DNA from: a virus
Length of the DNA: 61,638 nt
Reading direction: 5' to 3' (one strand)
Virus record (IMG/VR): IMGVR_UViG_3300046368_000725
Span: 1 to 61,638 of that record
The number at the start of each line of letters is the position of its first letter. The first letter of the stretch is position 1. The notes under the pieces are model-generated. The model was given only the letters and a program-made list of their open reading frames with translations. It searched no databases and was not told the DNA's origin. Shown piece after piece: positions 1 through 8,907 of the stretch. The translations under genes and the position numbers were made by a program.

Positions 1-2
1 AC

Positions 3-809
3 GGAACAAACACATACAGTCCAAGTGATTTTGTTCAGACTGGCTCGTTAAACTTTAGCAGCATTGCAAATTTTAGCGATGCTGGATTTACATTAGGCGA
101 TGGCACTGACTTAACAGTAAAAATTGGCGCAGACAATGAAACACCAAGAATGCAAATGCATAGAGACGAAATACGTATCTCAAACAATGCTGATTCTGAT
201 CGTTGGATAATTACAGATACAGCAATTTTTCCTGGAATTACAACTAGTACCATAGGCACATCATCTAACCCATTAGTTAATATGTATGCTACAACATTTA
301 CTGGAACAGCAACACAAGCAAATACACTAGAAGTATCAGGAAATTATCGAAGTGCGTCGACTAGTGCAAATAATAATACAATTGCAGCCAGAGATGCAAG
401 CGGTAATTTAACTGCAAATATTTTTACTGGAACAGCAACACAGGCACGTTATGCTGATTTAGCAGAAAAGTATACAACAGCAGAAGAATTAATTCCTGGA
501 ACAGTAGTTTGTGTTTCTTCACACGAAGAGTATGAAGTAGAAGCAACTAGTATGGGTTGTATAGCAATAGGTGTTGTATCAACTGACCCTGCAATTATGA
601 TGAATAGTGAAGCCGAAGGACAATACATTGGTCTTAAAGGCCGTGTTCCGGTGCGTATTACTGGACCAGTTAAAAAAGGACAGGCAGTATATGTACACGA
701 TAATGGATGTGCAAATACTGCAATCAACGGTGGATCGTTAGTAGGTGTAGCATTAGAAACAAACAGCGACGAAGCCGAAAAATTAGTAGAGTGTATTTTA
801 AAGGTATAA
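3..809 (+). CDS. Tail-fibre/virion structural protein, C-terminal part (5' end cut off)
   Basis: The frame is open from the left edge, so only the C-terminal part (about 268 residues) is present. It has low-complexity, Thr/Ser/Asn-rich beta-type sequence with a repeated segment (YATTFTGTATQA, later NIFTGTATQA). It ends in a compact domain beginning YADLAEKY and containing GVVSTDPAIMMNS and GRVPVRITGPVKKGQAVYV. From memory, this ending is common at the C-termini of marine T4-like phage tail fibre or structural proteins; there it may cap or trimerise the fibre. A late-type promoter for the next gene overlaps its stop codon. The structural class is fairly sure; the exact virion position is unknown. 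Confidence 0.75.
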   Translation, partial: GTNTYSPSDFVQTGSLNFSSIANFSDAGFTLGDGTDLTVKIGADNETPRMQMHRDEIRISNNADSDRWIITDTAIFPGITTSTIGTSSNPLVNMYATTFTGTATQANTLEVSGNYRSASTSANNNTIAARDASGNLTANIFTGTATQARYADLAEKYTTAEELIPGTVVCVSSHEEYEVEATSMGCIAIGVVSTDPAIMMNSEAEGQYIGLKGRVPVRITGPVKKGQAVYVHDNGCANTAINGGSLVGVALETNSDEAEKLVECILKV

Positions 810-812
810 ATA
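805..812 (+). promoter_or_regulatory. T4-type late promoter box TATAAATA
   Basis: An exact TATAAATA overlaps the stop codon of the upstream structural gene. It lies 23 nt before the start codon at 836, leaving room for a short leader with an AGGAG ribosome site. This is the consensus read by T4-like late sigma factors. Its position ahead of a virion gene fits late expression. Confidence 0.75.
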
Positions 813-835
813 TACACATAAAATAGGAGAATCGT

Positions 836-1768
836 ATGGCTGTCGGAGATATTATCTCTGTTGCAAGGTACAATCAAATACAAGCAAGAGCAAGCAAAGT
901 ATTGGGTATCGGATCAACAACATTTGGATATGGACAAGCTGTTTCAAGTAGTAGCTTGCCTACAAATGTAAATAATAGCCCAACTGTGGTTAATTCTACT
1001 CATATGCAAACTCTTAAAACTGATTTAACAAAAGCATATGCACATCAAAATAATAGTCTTCCGGCGTTAACTGATATTGTTACAAGTGACGATATTACTG
1101 ATAGTGTATACGCCGAATACGAATCAATTGCAGTTGACGTTGAAACCAATGCCTTAAGCTATAATATTAATCAAGTATCAACTGAATCTAAACTAGCAGT
1201 AAACCGCAGCACTGATTGGGGGCAGCCTGGAACTCCTGTCATTATACACGAATGGGAAGTAACTTTTAGTAATGCTGATCAGTTACGTGCATTTTTTAAT
1301 AGTGGCGGCGAAGTAAGAACTCGCTCGTCAATATCTGATGGATCTGGTGCAAAATATTCAAACTGGAATAGCATCTGCACTACTGTAGGAGTTGTAAAGT
1401 TTAGTTATACAGATACAGTTGCTGGCTCTGGTACTGATTATAATATTGGTGCTTATGACTTGACACCAGGCGGAAACTATGTTAATATATGGTATTACGA
1501 ACCAGGAGCAGGTGCATATGAAAATAATAATATCACCTATCAAGCAAAAATGAATAGTACATCAACTAAAATAACTTTTAAAGTATCGTACACTGACGGA
1601 GAACCATTAGATCCAGGCAATGGTGCTTCTGGCATTGACGAACCAGTAGGCGGCACATTTAGAAGTATTGTAGAACAACAACGTGCAACTTATTCAAACG
1701 CATTATCAAGCGACTATGTTGAAGTTGTATCTCCGGTTTATACAAATACACAAACACTAGGAGTATAG
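836..1768 (+). CDS. Virion structural protein, paralogue of the next gene
   Basis: 310 aa with no signal peptide or membrane segment. The start is set by a strong AGGAG site 6-10 nt upstream. It opens MAVGDIISVARYNQIQ. It shares with the protein at 1770 a motif reading AYAHQNNSLPALTD here and AYVHQNDSLPALTP there. Both also share a later segment with a xxFxxSGGxxxxxxxxxGxSGAKxxxW pattern, so the two look like tandem duplicates. The beta-rich, Gly/Ser/Thr-rich composition, late promoter and position after a fibre gene suggest a tail or fibre-associated structural protein. I recall similar proteins in marine myovirus structural clusters, but the exact role is not known to me. Confidence 0.65.
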   Translation: MAVGDIISVARYNQIQARASKVLGIGSTTFGYGQAVSSSSLPTNVNNSPTVVNSTHMQTLKTDLTKAYAHQNNSLPALTDIVTSDDITDSVYAEYESIAVDVETNALSYNINQVSTESKLAVNRSTDWGQPGTPVIIHEWEVTFSNADQLRAFFNSGGEVRTRSSISDGSGAKYSNWNSICTTVGVVKFSYTDTVAGSGTDYNIGAYDLTPGGNYVNIWYYEPGAGAYENNNITYQAKMNSTSTKITFKVSYTDGEPLDPGNGASGIDEPVGGTFRSIVEQQRATYSNALSSDYVEVVSPVYTNTQTLGV

Positions 1769-1769
1769 C

Positions 1770-2804
1770 ATGGTAGCTGTCGGTGGATCAATTACAGCAG
1801 CAAACTACAATAGTATCAAAGACTCGGTTGATAATGTGTATGACACCTTGTACGGTCAGACAATACGTTGTGCTGATCAAGTAGACGATACTACTGTTGA
1901 AGATGATGAGCATGTTAATTTATTTTTAGATCTAACCAGTGCATACGTGCATCAAAATGATAGCTTGCCTGCACTTACACCTCCGGCAACTGGACAAACA
2001 ATTGGCGCAGATACTTCTTTAGCACATGATCAATCTGATGGATCTCAAAGTGCAGTAGCAAACTCTGCACAAATGGGTTATAACGATTACGAAGCAGTAG
2101 CAACTAGCATTGAAGCATTTTCGTTTAGTGTTGATGCAGACCATCTAAGATTTCCTGATGCTAGTTTTGCTCTTGCTGCTAGTGCCGGCGCCGGAAGAAC
2201 TTCAAATTGGGGTGTAGCTGCAAATAATGCTACACTGCATCACATTTTGACAATTAATTTTAGTACTGCAAATCGTATGCAAAAATGGATTGACAGCGGC
2301 GGACGCATTTATTTCAATCCTTCTCTCACAGGCGCATCTGGAGCTAAGTCGTTAGACTGGGCTGATCTACTATCGGCCTGTGGTACAATTAAAATAGATA
2401 AATGCAATACTAGTGCCGATTCAGGAACAGTATACAGAGGGTTAAAAGACCTTTCAACAACTGAATACAGAATACTGTTTCGTAAAACGGGCAGTGGAGT
2501 ATACTCAGATAACCGTTATGATATACTTGGATATTTTACTGCTGACAAACTACGTTTAAAAATTCGCTTTGTTGATGGCGATACTGGTACAGGTGGCCAA
2601 GGTGTTGATCCAGGCGGCGATGACGATCCAATTGACGAAACAGTAAACGGTACACTTAATAGTTCTGTAACTACATATGATGCTGACAGTTCATTTACTT
2701 ACAATAGTGCAACCTATACTGCGGTAGATAATACAGGTCCTGTAAATGGCACTAATATTACAAACATACACACACTCGAAGACGCAAATCCACAACCAGA
2801 ATAA
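1770..2804 (+). CDS. Virion structural protein, paralogue of the previous gene
   Basis: 344 aa, starting one base after the upstream stop with AGGAG at 1759-1763. It opens MVAVGGSITAANYNSIKDS, matching the first residues of the protein at 836. It carries the shared AYVHQNDSLPALTP motif and a SGGRIYFNPSLTGASGAKS segment. The C-terminal third has a Gly/Asp-rich linker (DGDTGTGGQGVDPGGDDDP) that recurs in shorter form upstream (DPGNGASGIDEP). It is very probably transcribed with 836 from the late promoter. A structural role is inferred from composition and context. Confidence 0.65.
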   Translation: MVAVGGSITAANYNSIKDSVDNVYDTLYGQTIRCADQVDDTTVEDDEHVNLFLDLTSAYVHQNDSLPALTPPATGQTIGADTSLAHDQSDGSQSAVANSAQMGYNDYEAVATSIEAFSFSVDADHLRFPDASFALAASAGAGRTSNWGVAANNATLHHILTINFSTANRMQKWIDSGGRIYFNPSLTGASGAKSLDWADLLSACGTIKIDKCNTSADSGTVYRGLKDLSTTEYRILFRKTGSGVYSDNRYDILGYFTADKLRLKIRFVDGDTGTGGQGVDPGGDDDPIDETVNGTLNSSVTTYDADSSFTYNSATYTAVDNTGPVNGTNITNIHTLEDANPQPE

Positions 2805-2807
2805 TCG

Positions 2808-2836
2808 TTGACATTTGTTCATTTATCGTATATAAT
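2808..2836 (+). promoter_or_regulatory. Sigma70-type promoter with inverted repeat over the -10
   Basis: TTGACA at 2808-2813, a 17-nt spacer, then TATAAT at 2831-2836: a perfect consensus promoter. The -10 sits inside a 7-bp inverted repeat, TTATCGT (2823-2829) and ACGATAA (2840-2846), which could bind a repressor or form a 5' hairpin. The predicted transcript starts near 2843, with a GGAG site at 2848-2851 before the ATG at 2859. It would drive the eleven-gene operon ending at 13112, probably early or middle through host RNA polymerase. Confidence 0.85.
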
Positions 2837-2846
2837 AAAACGATAA
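2823..2846. repeat. 7-bp inverted repeat around the -10 box, operator candidate
   Basis: The perfect arms TTATCGT and ACGATAA are separated by 10 nt that contain TATAAT. The placement over the -10 and transcription start is typical of an operator, but a role in mRNA folding is equally possible. There is no T-tract, so it is not a terminator. Confidence 0.5.
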
Positions 2847-2858
2847 TGGAGATTTGTA

Positions 2859-3203
2859 ATGGACGAACGGCTACAAAAAGCACTTGAATTTAGTAATTAT
2901 ATGATTACTCTAGACAATCAGCGGCGCATATTAAAAGAAAAATATCAAGAAGATTTACTTTATTATTATAAAGGTGGAACTTTTACAGCTACGAAGGAGT
3001 TGATTACATTTTGTTATTCAATGAAAAATTCTGGTCAAGACGAAATTGTAATTACTGACAATAATAACATTCCAGTAAATGTAGAAATTGATAATTTTCA
3101 AGAAGGTATTAGTAACACATACTTTCAAGCAAGCAACAAGTACTTTGTCGAATACGACAAACTTATATCAAATAGATCAGTTGAAGGTATTATCGAAACA
3201 TGA
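2859..3203 (+). CDS. Small conserved phage protein of unknown function
   Basis: 114 aa, first gene of the 2859-13112 operon. GGAG 7 nt upstream supports the ATG. It begins MDERLQKALEFSNYM, predicted helical, then a central beta segment (DEIVITDNNNIPVNVEI) and a helical tail with FQASNKYFVEYDKL. I recall proteins with this N-terminus and tail beside structural genes in many marine T4-like phages, without assigned function. Its stop overlaps the next start, so translation is coupled to the glycosyltransferase at 3200. Confidence 0.6.
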   Translation: MDERLQKALEFSNYMITLDNQRRILKEKYQEDLLYYYKGGTFTATKELITFCYSMKNSGQDEIVITDNNNIPVNVEIDNFQEGISNTYFQASNKYFVEYDKLISNRSVEGIIET

Positions 3204-4042
3204 GCAAAGGTGCTCTTTTAATTGCATGTAATAACAATCAAGTCGATTATATAAAACAAGCAATATTTTGTGCAGAACGAATAAAAAACTACTTAGAAAT
3301 ACCTGTTACTCTAGTTACAAGTAACAGTGGATATCTTTATGAAAATTATAAAGATAAAGTATCTGTGTTTGATAACATCGTTGAAATTGACAATTCTAGT
3401 ATAAACAATTATAAAACATTTCGAGACGGTGCTCATACAGAATATAAGTTACAATGGAAAAATGCTAGTCGAGATAAAGTTTACGATCTGTCTCCTTATG
3501 ACGAAACTATCGTAATGGACACTGATTACATATTATGTAATGATACACTAAAACATTGCTTCGAACAACATAATGATCTTTTGTTGTACAAAGATGCAGT
3601 TGATTTATCGGGTTGGCGAGATACTGCTGAATTTAATCACATTTCTCCTAACGGTATTGATTTTTATTGGGCAACTATTATCTATTTTAAAAAATCTCCA
3701 AAAACTAAAATGTACTTTAATTTAGTTACACATATAAAAGATAATTGGGCACACTATCGTAATCTATATAGAATACAATCATTAACATTTAGAAATGACT
3801 TTGCATTTAGTATTGCAGCACATATACTCAACGGACATATGTCAGGAAACTTTATTGGACAAATGCCTGGTAAAAAGTATTATTCAACTGATAAAGATGT
3901 ATGTTATGAAATTAAGGATAATACTATTAAGTTATTGATGCAAAAGAAAGATAGAGTAGATTATTTTCCGCTTTACATAAAGGATTGTAATGTTCATATC
4001 ATGAATAAATTTAGTTTGAATAGGATGATTGATGAGTATTAA
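3200..4042 (+). CDS. Putative glycosyltransferase, GT-A type with DTD motif
   Basis: 280 aa. The N-terminus alternates beta strands and helices (GALLIACNNNQVDYIKQA, then VTLVTSN), as in GT-A nucleotide-sugar domains. A hydrophobic strand ends in VMDTDYIL (about residues 110-117); DTD would bind the divalent metal and nucleotide sugar. It is paralogous to the next protein, with matching opening, DTD region and a later HIKDNW/MHNWELF segment. Overlaps of 4-11 bp with both neighbours show an operon. The acceptor is unknown: phage fibre, host surface sugar or DNA are all possible. The family (GT8-like) is inferred from motif order. Confidence 0.6.
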   Translation: MSKGALLIACNNNQVDYIKQAIFCAERIKNYLEIPVTLVTSNSGYLYENYKDKVSVFDNIVEIDNSSINNYKTFRDGAHTEYKLQWKNASRDKVYDLSPYDETIVMDTDYILCNDTLKHCFEQHNDLLLYKDAVDLSGWRDTAEFNHISPNGIDFYWATIIYFKKSPKTKMYFNLVTHIKDNWAHYRNLYRIQSLTFRNDFAFSIAAHILNGHMSGNFIGQMPGKKYYSTDKDVCYEIKDNTIKLLMQKKDRVDYFPLYIKDCNVHIMNKFSLNRMIDEY

Positions 4043-4871
4043 TTTTACAATGTTTGCACAAAATAGCGAAGTTGATTACGTACAACAAGCTAGTGTTGCA
4101 GCTATGAGCATTAAACTAACAAATCCAAAAAGTAAAATTGCACTAATTACAAACGACAAGATTCCAGAAAAATACAAACAGTTATTTGATCATGTTGTTG
4201 ACATTCCGTGGAAAGACGAAGCTGAAAGCAGTCAATGGAAAATTGAAAATAGATGGAAAATATATCATGCGACTCCATTTGATGAAACAGTAGTAATTGA
4301 TACTGATATGCTGGTGTTATCTGATATTTCACATTGGCACGATTTAATGAAAAACAAAGATTTGTATTTTGTAAATAAGGTGTTGACATACCGTGGCGAT
4401 ATAGCTGATAATACATATTACAGAAAAGCATTTAGAAATCATCATTTGCCTAATATATATGTTGGGTGTCATTGGTTTAAAAAAAGCAATACTGCACATG
4501 AATTTTTTAAATTAGTTGAACTTATTATGCACAATTGGGAACTATTTTATGGGCAATATGCCGGCGGTAAGTATTTCCAAAAATGGCCAAGTATGGACGT
4601 CAGTTGTGCAATTGCTACAAAAATTTTAGGATGCGAACACAACGTTACACTAAACACAAGTTATCCTACGTTCACTCACATGAAATTACACAACCAAAAT
4701 TGGGATAAATTATATGTCAACAACTGGCAACAACAGCTAGGTGTTTACTTAAATAACAAGTGTCAACTAACAATTGGAAATTACACACAAAAAGGTATTT
4801 TTCATTATACAGAAGATAATTTTTGTAATGAAAAAATTATAAAAACATACGAAACACAACTAGGAATATAA
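4032..4871 (+). CDS. Putative glycosyltransferase, GT-A type with DTD motif, paralogue of 3200
   Basis: 279 aa from the ATG at 4032; a TTG lies just before it, but ATG is the better start. The opening is INFTMFAQNSEVDYVQQASV, the metal-binding motif VVIDTDMLVLSD, and there is a later GCHWFKKSNTAHEFF segment. It resembles the upstream protein over most of its length, so the pair looks like a tandem duplication. The two may transfer successive sugars. No secretion signal, so it acts in the infected cell's cytoplasm. Confidence 0.6.
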   Translation: MSINFTMFAQNSEVDYVQQASVAAMSIKLTNPKSKIALITNDKIPEKYKQLFDHVVDIPWKDEAESSQWKIENRWKIYHATPFDETVVIDTDMLVLSDISHWHDLMKNKDLYFVNKVLTYRGDIADNTYYRKAFRNHHLPNIYVGCHWFKKSNTAHEFFKLVELIMHNWELFYGQYAGGKYFQKWPSMDVSCAIATKILGCEHNVTLNTSYPTFTHMKLHNQNWDKLYVNNWQQQLGVYLNNKCQLTIGNYTQKGIFHYTEDNFCNEKIIKTYETQLGI

Positions 4872-5443
4872 TGCTACAATTATCAACAACACGATATGTA
4901 TATTTCGATGAAGAAGGCTCAATTACTCAAATTGGCAACAGTTTCAAGGAGGGTAGTAATTATATCAAAGTTGACTATGACGAAGTTGCTAATTTAATTA
5001 CTGGCAAAGAAGTTGTAAGTAATTATGTTGTAATATTTGATAATTTAACAAAAGCACATAAATTAATGCATCGATTTATCGAAGACGAACATCGGTTTGA
5101 TATTAACGATCAAATATATCAAATTCCAAATATTTCCTTATCTCGTCCTGATATTACTATTACACAAGATATAAAAAATAGTTGTTGGCAAATAAAACTT
5201 GACGAAGCTATATCTGATAATTTACGCAAAGGTAAACTTGTATATAAAAGTCAGTTAGGATTTAGTATTACAAATAAAAATGATCCGCATGTACTGCATC
5301 AGTTTATTAGTGTTAACACAGCCGATTTAGCAAACGATGTTCTTAAATTTGAATTTTCAAGTGATTTAGAACTTGACGCAAATGCAATTAGCATTTATAC
5401 TATAAAGAGATTCGAAGAATATTATCACGAGGTTTTACTATGA
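4871..5443 (+). CDS. Unknown protein in glycosyltransferase operon
   Basis: 190 aa. The start overlaps the previous stop and the stop overlaps the next ATG (ATGA), so it is coupled to glycosyltransferases on both sides. The N-terminal part (YVYFDEEGSITQIGN) looks beta-rich, and a central stretch VVIFDNLTKAHKLMHRF may form a strand and helix. There are no cysteine motifs, membrane segments or signal peptide. The DITITQDIKNSCWQIKLD segment suggests a beta-sandwich, so it could be a small structural or chaperone-like protein. I do not recognise the family. Confidence 0.5.
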   Translation: MLQLSTTRYVYFDEEGSITQIGNSFKEGSNYIKVDYDEVANLITGKEVVSNYVVIFDNLTKAHKLMHRFIEDEHRFDINDQIYQIPNISLSRPDITITQDIKNSCWQIKLDEAISDNLRKGKLVYKSQLGFSITNKNDPHVLHQFISVNTADLANDVLKFEFSSDLELDANAISIYTIKRFEEYYHEVLL

Positions 5444-6369
5444 GCAAATTCCGTATTTTAGATTATGATATCATTTATCTAAGTTATGACGAGCCAAATG
5501 CAGAAAAAAATTATGCAGATTTGTGTAGTAAAGTTCCTTGGGCTAAACGTGTGCATGGAGTCGAAGGCTCAGACGCTGCACACAAGGCTTGTGCCGAACT
5601 AAGCGAAACTGATCGCTTTATTACTATTGATGGCGATAATATTGTTAATGCAGAGTTTCTTGGCAGAGAGTTTGATTTAGATTCACACGAAGATGCACAT
5701 TGGAATAAGGCAATTAAGTTTGAAGACTGTGTAGTAAGTTGGAGTGCAAAAAACACTATCAACGGATTAATGTATGGCAATGGCGGTATTAAGTGTTGGC
5801 CTAAAGAAAAAGTGCTTAACATGCGCACACATGAAAATGCAGACCCAAATAATCCACATGCACAAGTTGACTTTTGTTGGGATATGGAATATATCCAGAT
5901 TAATCAGTGCCACAGTGAAATTATGAATAATCATACACCACACCAAGCATGGCGTGCCGGATTTAGAGAAGGTGTTAAAATGGCACTTGATAGAGGCATG
6001 AAGCCTAGTGTAGATGCGTTTAAGAAAAATCATTGGAAAAACTTACACCGATTGTATGTCTGGCTAATGATTGGCGCAGATGCAGAAAACGGACGTTGGG
6101 CAATATACGGTGCTAGAGAAGGCTTATACAAAACAATGTGTACAGATTGGGACTTTGTAAATGTTCGTGACTTTGAATGGCTCAATCGGTATTGGGAATC
6201 GTTAGAAGTAACTGAAGAAAATCTAAATGAAACAATTGAAGAACTTGGAAGTATGTTAATTAACGAACTTGAAATTCCGATTGCCGAAGAATGTCTAAAT
6301 GCACAGCAAAGTCATTTCTTTAAAACACTATATCAAAATCCGTCAAGGATACCACGCAAAGGTCGATAA
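5440..6369 (+). CDS. Putative glycosyltransferase with DGD motif
   Basis: 309 aa. The core reads YDIIYLSYDEPNAEKNY near residue 8, then KRVHGVEGSDAAHKA, then FITIDGDNIV near residue 65, where DGD is the likely metal-binding DxD. Further on come NTINGLMYGNGGIKCWP and a C-terminal GAREGLYKTM...DFEWLNRYW region. The same order occurs in the C-terminal 230 residues of the protein at 40056, so the two are clearly homologous. GAGG precedes the ATG. From memory this module is widespread in marine phages. Donor and acceptor are unknown. Confidence 0.6.
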   Translation: MSKFRILDYDIIYLSYDEPNAEKNYADLCSKVPWAKRVHGVEGSDAAHKACAELSETDRFITIDGDNIVNAEFLGREFDLDSHEDAHWNKAIKFEDCVVSWSAKNTINGLMYGNGGIKCWPKEKVLNMRTHENADPNNPHAQVDFCWDMEYIQINQCHSEIMNNHTPHQAWRAGFREGVKMALDRGMKPSVDAFKKNHWKNLHRLYVWLMIGADAENGRWAIYGAREGLYKTMCTDWDFVNVRDFEWLNRYWESLEVTEENLNETIEELGSMLINELEIPIAEECLNAQQSHFFKTLYQNPSRIPRKGR

Positions 6370-7754
6370 TGTCAAATCAAACAGATAGAGTAAAACACAT
6401 TAATGATATTACTACTCGGCATTTTTCGCCGACTTTTTGTTTTGCAAAATGGTATCATACAACAATATATTTACAAACAGGTGAAACACATAGTTGTTAT
6501 CATCCAGCACCACACAAGATCGATGTTGACGAACTGTTAACCAATCCAAGTGCGTTACACAACACCAAACATAAAAAACAAGAACGCAAAGAGATGTTAG
6601 AAGGCAAGCAATGTGTTGGTTGTAACTATTGCTGGAATATTGAAAATATGGGCGATGACTATATTAGTGATAGACACATTCGCAGTGGTAGTATCTATAA
6701 CGAACAACGTTTGCAAGAAATTAAATTTAATCCTTGGGACTTTAATGTAAATCCTGAGTATATTGAAGTTTCGTTTGGTAATGAGTGTAACTTCCGGTGT
6801 AGTTATTGTCATCCAAAAGCAAGCAGTCGCTTTCACCAAGAAATTAGACAACACGGTCCTTACGATATGGCAAAGAATCATAGATGCGATGTTGACTGGT
6901 TTAAAGTATATGAAGAAGACAGCAATCCATATGTACGTGCATGGTGGAACTGGTGGCCTGAAGTTAGTAAAACACTAAACATTTTACGTGTTACAGGCGG
7001 TGAGCCTACGATGCAAAAAAGTACATATAGACTATTTGACGAACTTGAAAAAGAACCTAAGCCAAATCTTGAACTTAATGTAAACAGTAACTTTGGCGGC
7101 AAAGAACGTCAGCTGGCTAAGTTTACTGATAGTGTGAACAGTTTGCTTACACAAAATAAAATTAAATCATTTAAGTTGTTTACAAGTTTAGACACATGGA
7201 ACGAACGTGCTGAGTATATTAGAGACGGACTTGATCTTAATGTGTTTGAACGCAACTTTGATTATTTTATGCAAAGCACAACAGCACCAGTAACATATAT
7301 GATTACGTTTAGTTTGTTTAGTGTAACAACATTTGAAACATTGCTAGAAAAAATATTAGAACAAAGACGTAAGTATAATAATGTAGATAGTGGACGTTGG
7401 CAGCGTATACACTTTGATACTCCTTATCTAAAAGAGCCTTTGCAGCACGATATTAATATTTTGCCTAAAGAAACGTATTTGCCGTACATGGAAAGTCATT
7501 TACAATTTATTAAAGATAACACCAAAGAAGGCAGTAAAGAACATTTTAGCGAAATGGAATATGAAAAGTTTCGCCGAGTAGTTGACTACATGAAAAATAC
7601 AACTTATGATGTAAACAAAGTACGTGAAGGTCGCAAAGATTTTTGGAACTTTTTCAAGGAACATGATCGCAGACGCAATCTCGATTTTGAAAAAACATTT
7701 CCGGAAATGGCAGACTTCTTTGCGCTATGCAAGGAAGCAAATGATACCTTCTAA
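6369..7754 (+). CDS. Radical SAM protein with N-terminal cysteine cluster
   Basis: 461 aa. The [4Fe-4S] motif CNFRCSYC (C140, C144, C147) would bind the cluster that cleaves S-adenosylmethionine to a 5'-deoxyadenosyl radical. TGGEP (209-213) is the glycine-rich SAM-binding motif. Unusually, extra cysteines lie before the radical SAM core (C24, C43, C82, C85, C88) and may hold an auxiliary cluster, as in SPASM/twitch domains but at the N-terminus. It starts within the previous stop (TAATG). It is the first of five consecutive radical SAM genes. The substrate is unknown, but SPASM-type enzymes mostly act on peptides or proteins. Confidence 0.85.
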   Translation: MSNQTDRVKHINDITTRHFSPTFCFAKWYHTTIYLQTGETHSCYHPAPHKIDVDELLTNPSALHNTKHKKQERKEMLEGKQCVGCNYCWNIENMGDDYISDRHIRSGSIYNEQRLQEIKFNPWDFNVNPEYIEVSFGNECNFRCSYCHPKASSRFHQEIRQHGPYDMAKNHRCDVDWFKVYEEDSNPYVRAWWNWWPEVSKTLNILRVTGGEPTMQKSTYRLFDELEKEPKPNLELNVNSNFGGKERQLAKFTDSVNSLLTQNKIKSFKLFTSLDTWNERAEYIRDGLDLNVFERNFDYFMQSTTAPVTYMITFSLFSVTTFETLLEKILEQRRKYNNVDSGRWQRIHFDTPYLKEPLQHDINILPKETYLPYMESHLQFIKDNTKEGSKEHFSEMEYEKFRRVVDYMKNTTYDVNKVREGRKDFWNFFKEHDRRRNLDFEKTFPEMADFFALCKEANDTF

Positions 7755-8907
7755 AGATAATTCATATTGTTATTATCCTTTTAAACAACTTGCTATTAGT
7801 CATTGGAATAGCAAAGGTATTCAGTGTGTAAATCCTTGCTGCAATATGGCAAGTCCGTTGAACCCTGATCCGTTAAACACAGCAAAAGATATACACAATG
7901 ATGTAGAGAAATTATTCGATCTACCGCAACTGCAAAATATTCGTACACAAATGCTAAATGGAGAATATCCAAAGGCTTGCAATGGTTGCTATGAAGCAGA
8001 AAAGCACGGAACTAGTCCTAGACTAATGTTAGATACAAATGTAAACAATGAACTAGAATGGCTAGATATACACTTAGGTAATAAGTGCAATCTTAGATGT
8101 AGAATGTGTCATCCGGCATTGAGCAATCAACTCAACAAAGATGCAGAAAAATTTAAACAAGATGGTTACAAATATTGGTGGGATAGTGTTCCTGATATTG
8201 CTCCGCATGATATTTCTGTGTTGTATCCTGTACTACACAAAATAACAAATATACGTGTCAGCGGTGGCGAGCCTTTGTTATCAAATGAATATTTAGAGTT
8301 GCTGGATTATTGTATAGAAAATAATCTAGCACATAATATTACTTTAGAACTACACACTAATGCTACAAAATTTAATAATGCTAATGTAGATAGATTAAGC
8401 AAGTTTAAACATGTAAATGTTACATTTAGTATTGACGGTGTACGTAAAATTTATGAATATGTGAGATACCCTTTTGCATTTCAAATATTAGAAAATAGCC
8501 TTAAGAATTTTTTTGACAAAGTAAAAAAATATACAGCACAAATTAATTATGTAGTATCTATATATAATGTGTTAGATATACGCAACACACAGTATTGGGC
8601 AAAACAATATCCAATTAACAATTTTATAATTACAAATGTTTTTCCTGCTAAACGTAATATTGATATATGTCATTTACCAATACCAATATTGCTTATGGCA
8701 AGAGAAATGATATTAGATACAGTTTATCAAACTGAAAATCTTGAAAACTACATAGTGCAATGCATGGAAGACAATAAGTACAATGACTACGATAAAGACA
8801 AATGGAAAGAAATTAAAGAAGAAGTAATGCAGTTTGATAAAAATAGAAATCAAAACTATCGAGATTATCTTAATTCTTATATTATTGATTGGTTGGACAA
8901 GATATGA
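7741..8907 (+). CDS. Radical SAM protein, N-terminal cysteine type
   Basis: 388 aa from the ATG at 7741, chosen because AAGGAAG lies just upstream and it gives a normal short overlap with the previous gene; the frame is open further upstream. The motif is CNLRCRMC (C116, C120, C123), with SGGEP in the middle. Pre-core cysteines are C10, C29, C33, C34, C80 and C83. Late in the protein a KNRNQNYRDYLNSYIIDW segment matches the end-region pattern of its paralogues (K/R-x-xN...F/Y...P). It belongs to the family of the genes at 6369, 8904 and 10114. Confidence 0.85.
   Translation: MIPSKDNSYCYYPFKQLAISHWNSKGIQCVNPCCNMASPLNPDPLNTAKDIHNDVEKLFDLPQLQNIRTQMLNGEYPKACNGCYEAEKHGTSPRLMLDTNVNNELEWLDIHLGNKCNLRCRMCHPALSNQLNKDAEKFKQDGYKYWWDSVPDIAPHDISVLYPVLHKITNIRVSGGEPLLSNEYLELLDYCIENNLAHNITLELHTNATKFNNANVDRLSKFKHVNVTFSIDGVRKIYEYVRYPFAFQILENSLKNFFDKVKKYTAQINYVVSIYNVLDIRNTQYWAKQYPINNFIITNVFPAKRNIDICHLPIPILLMAREMILDTVYQTENLENYIVQCMEDNKYNDYDKDKWKEIKEEVMQFDKNRNQNYRDYLNSYIIDWLDKI

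Noticed and set aside
4382-4410. TTGACA with a -10-like TGATAA 17 nt later
   Set aside because: Inside a glycosyltransferase gene, weak -10, and no gene begins after it.
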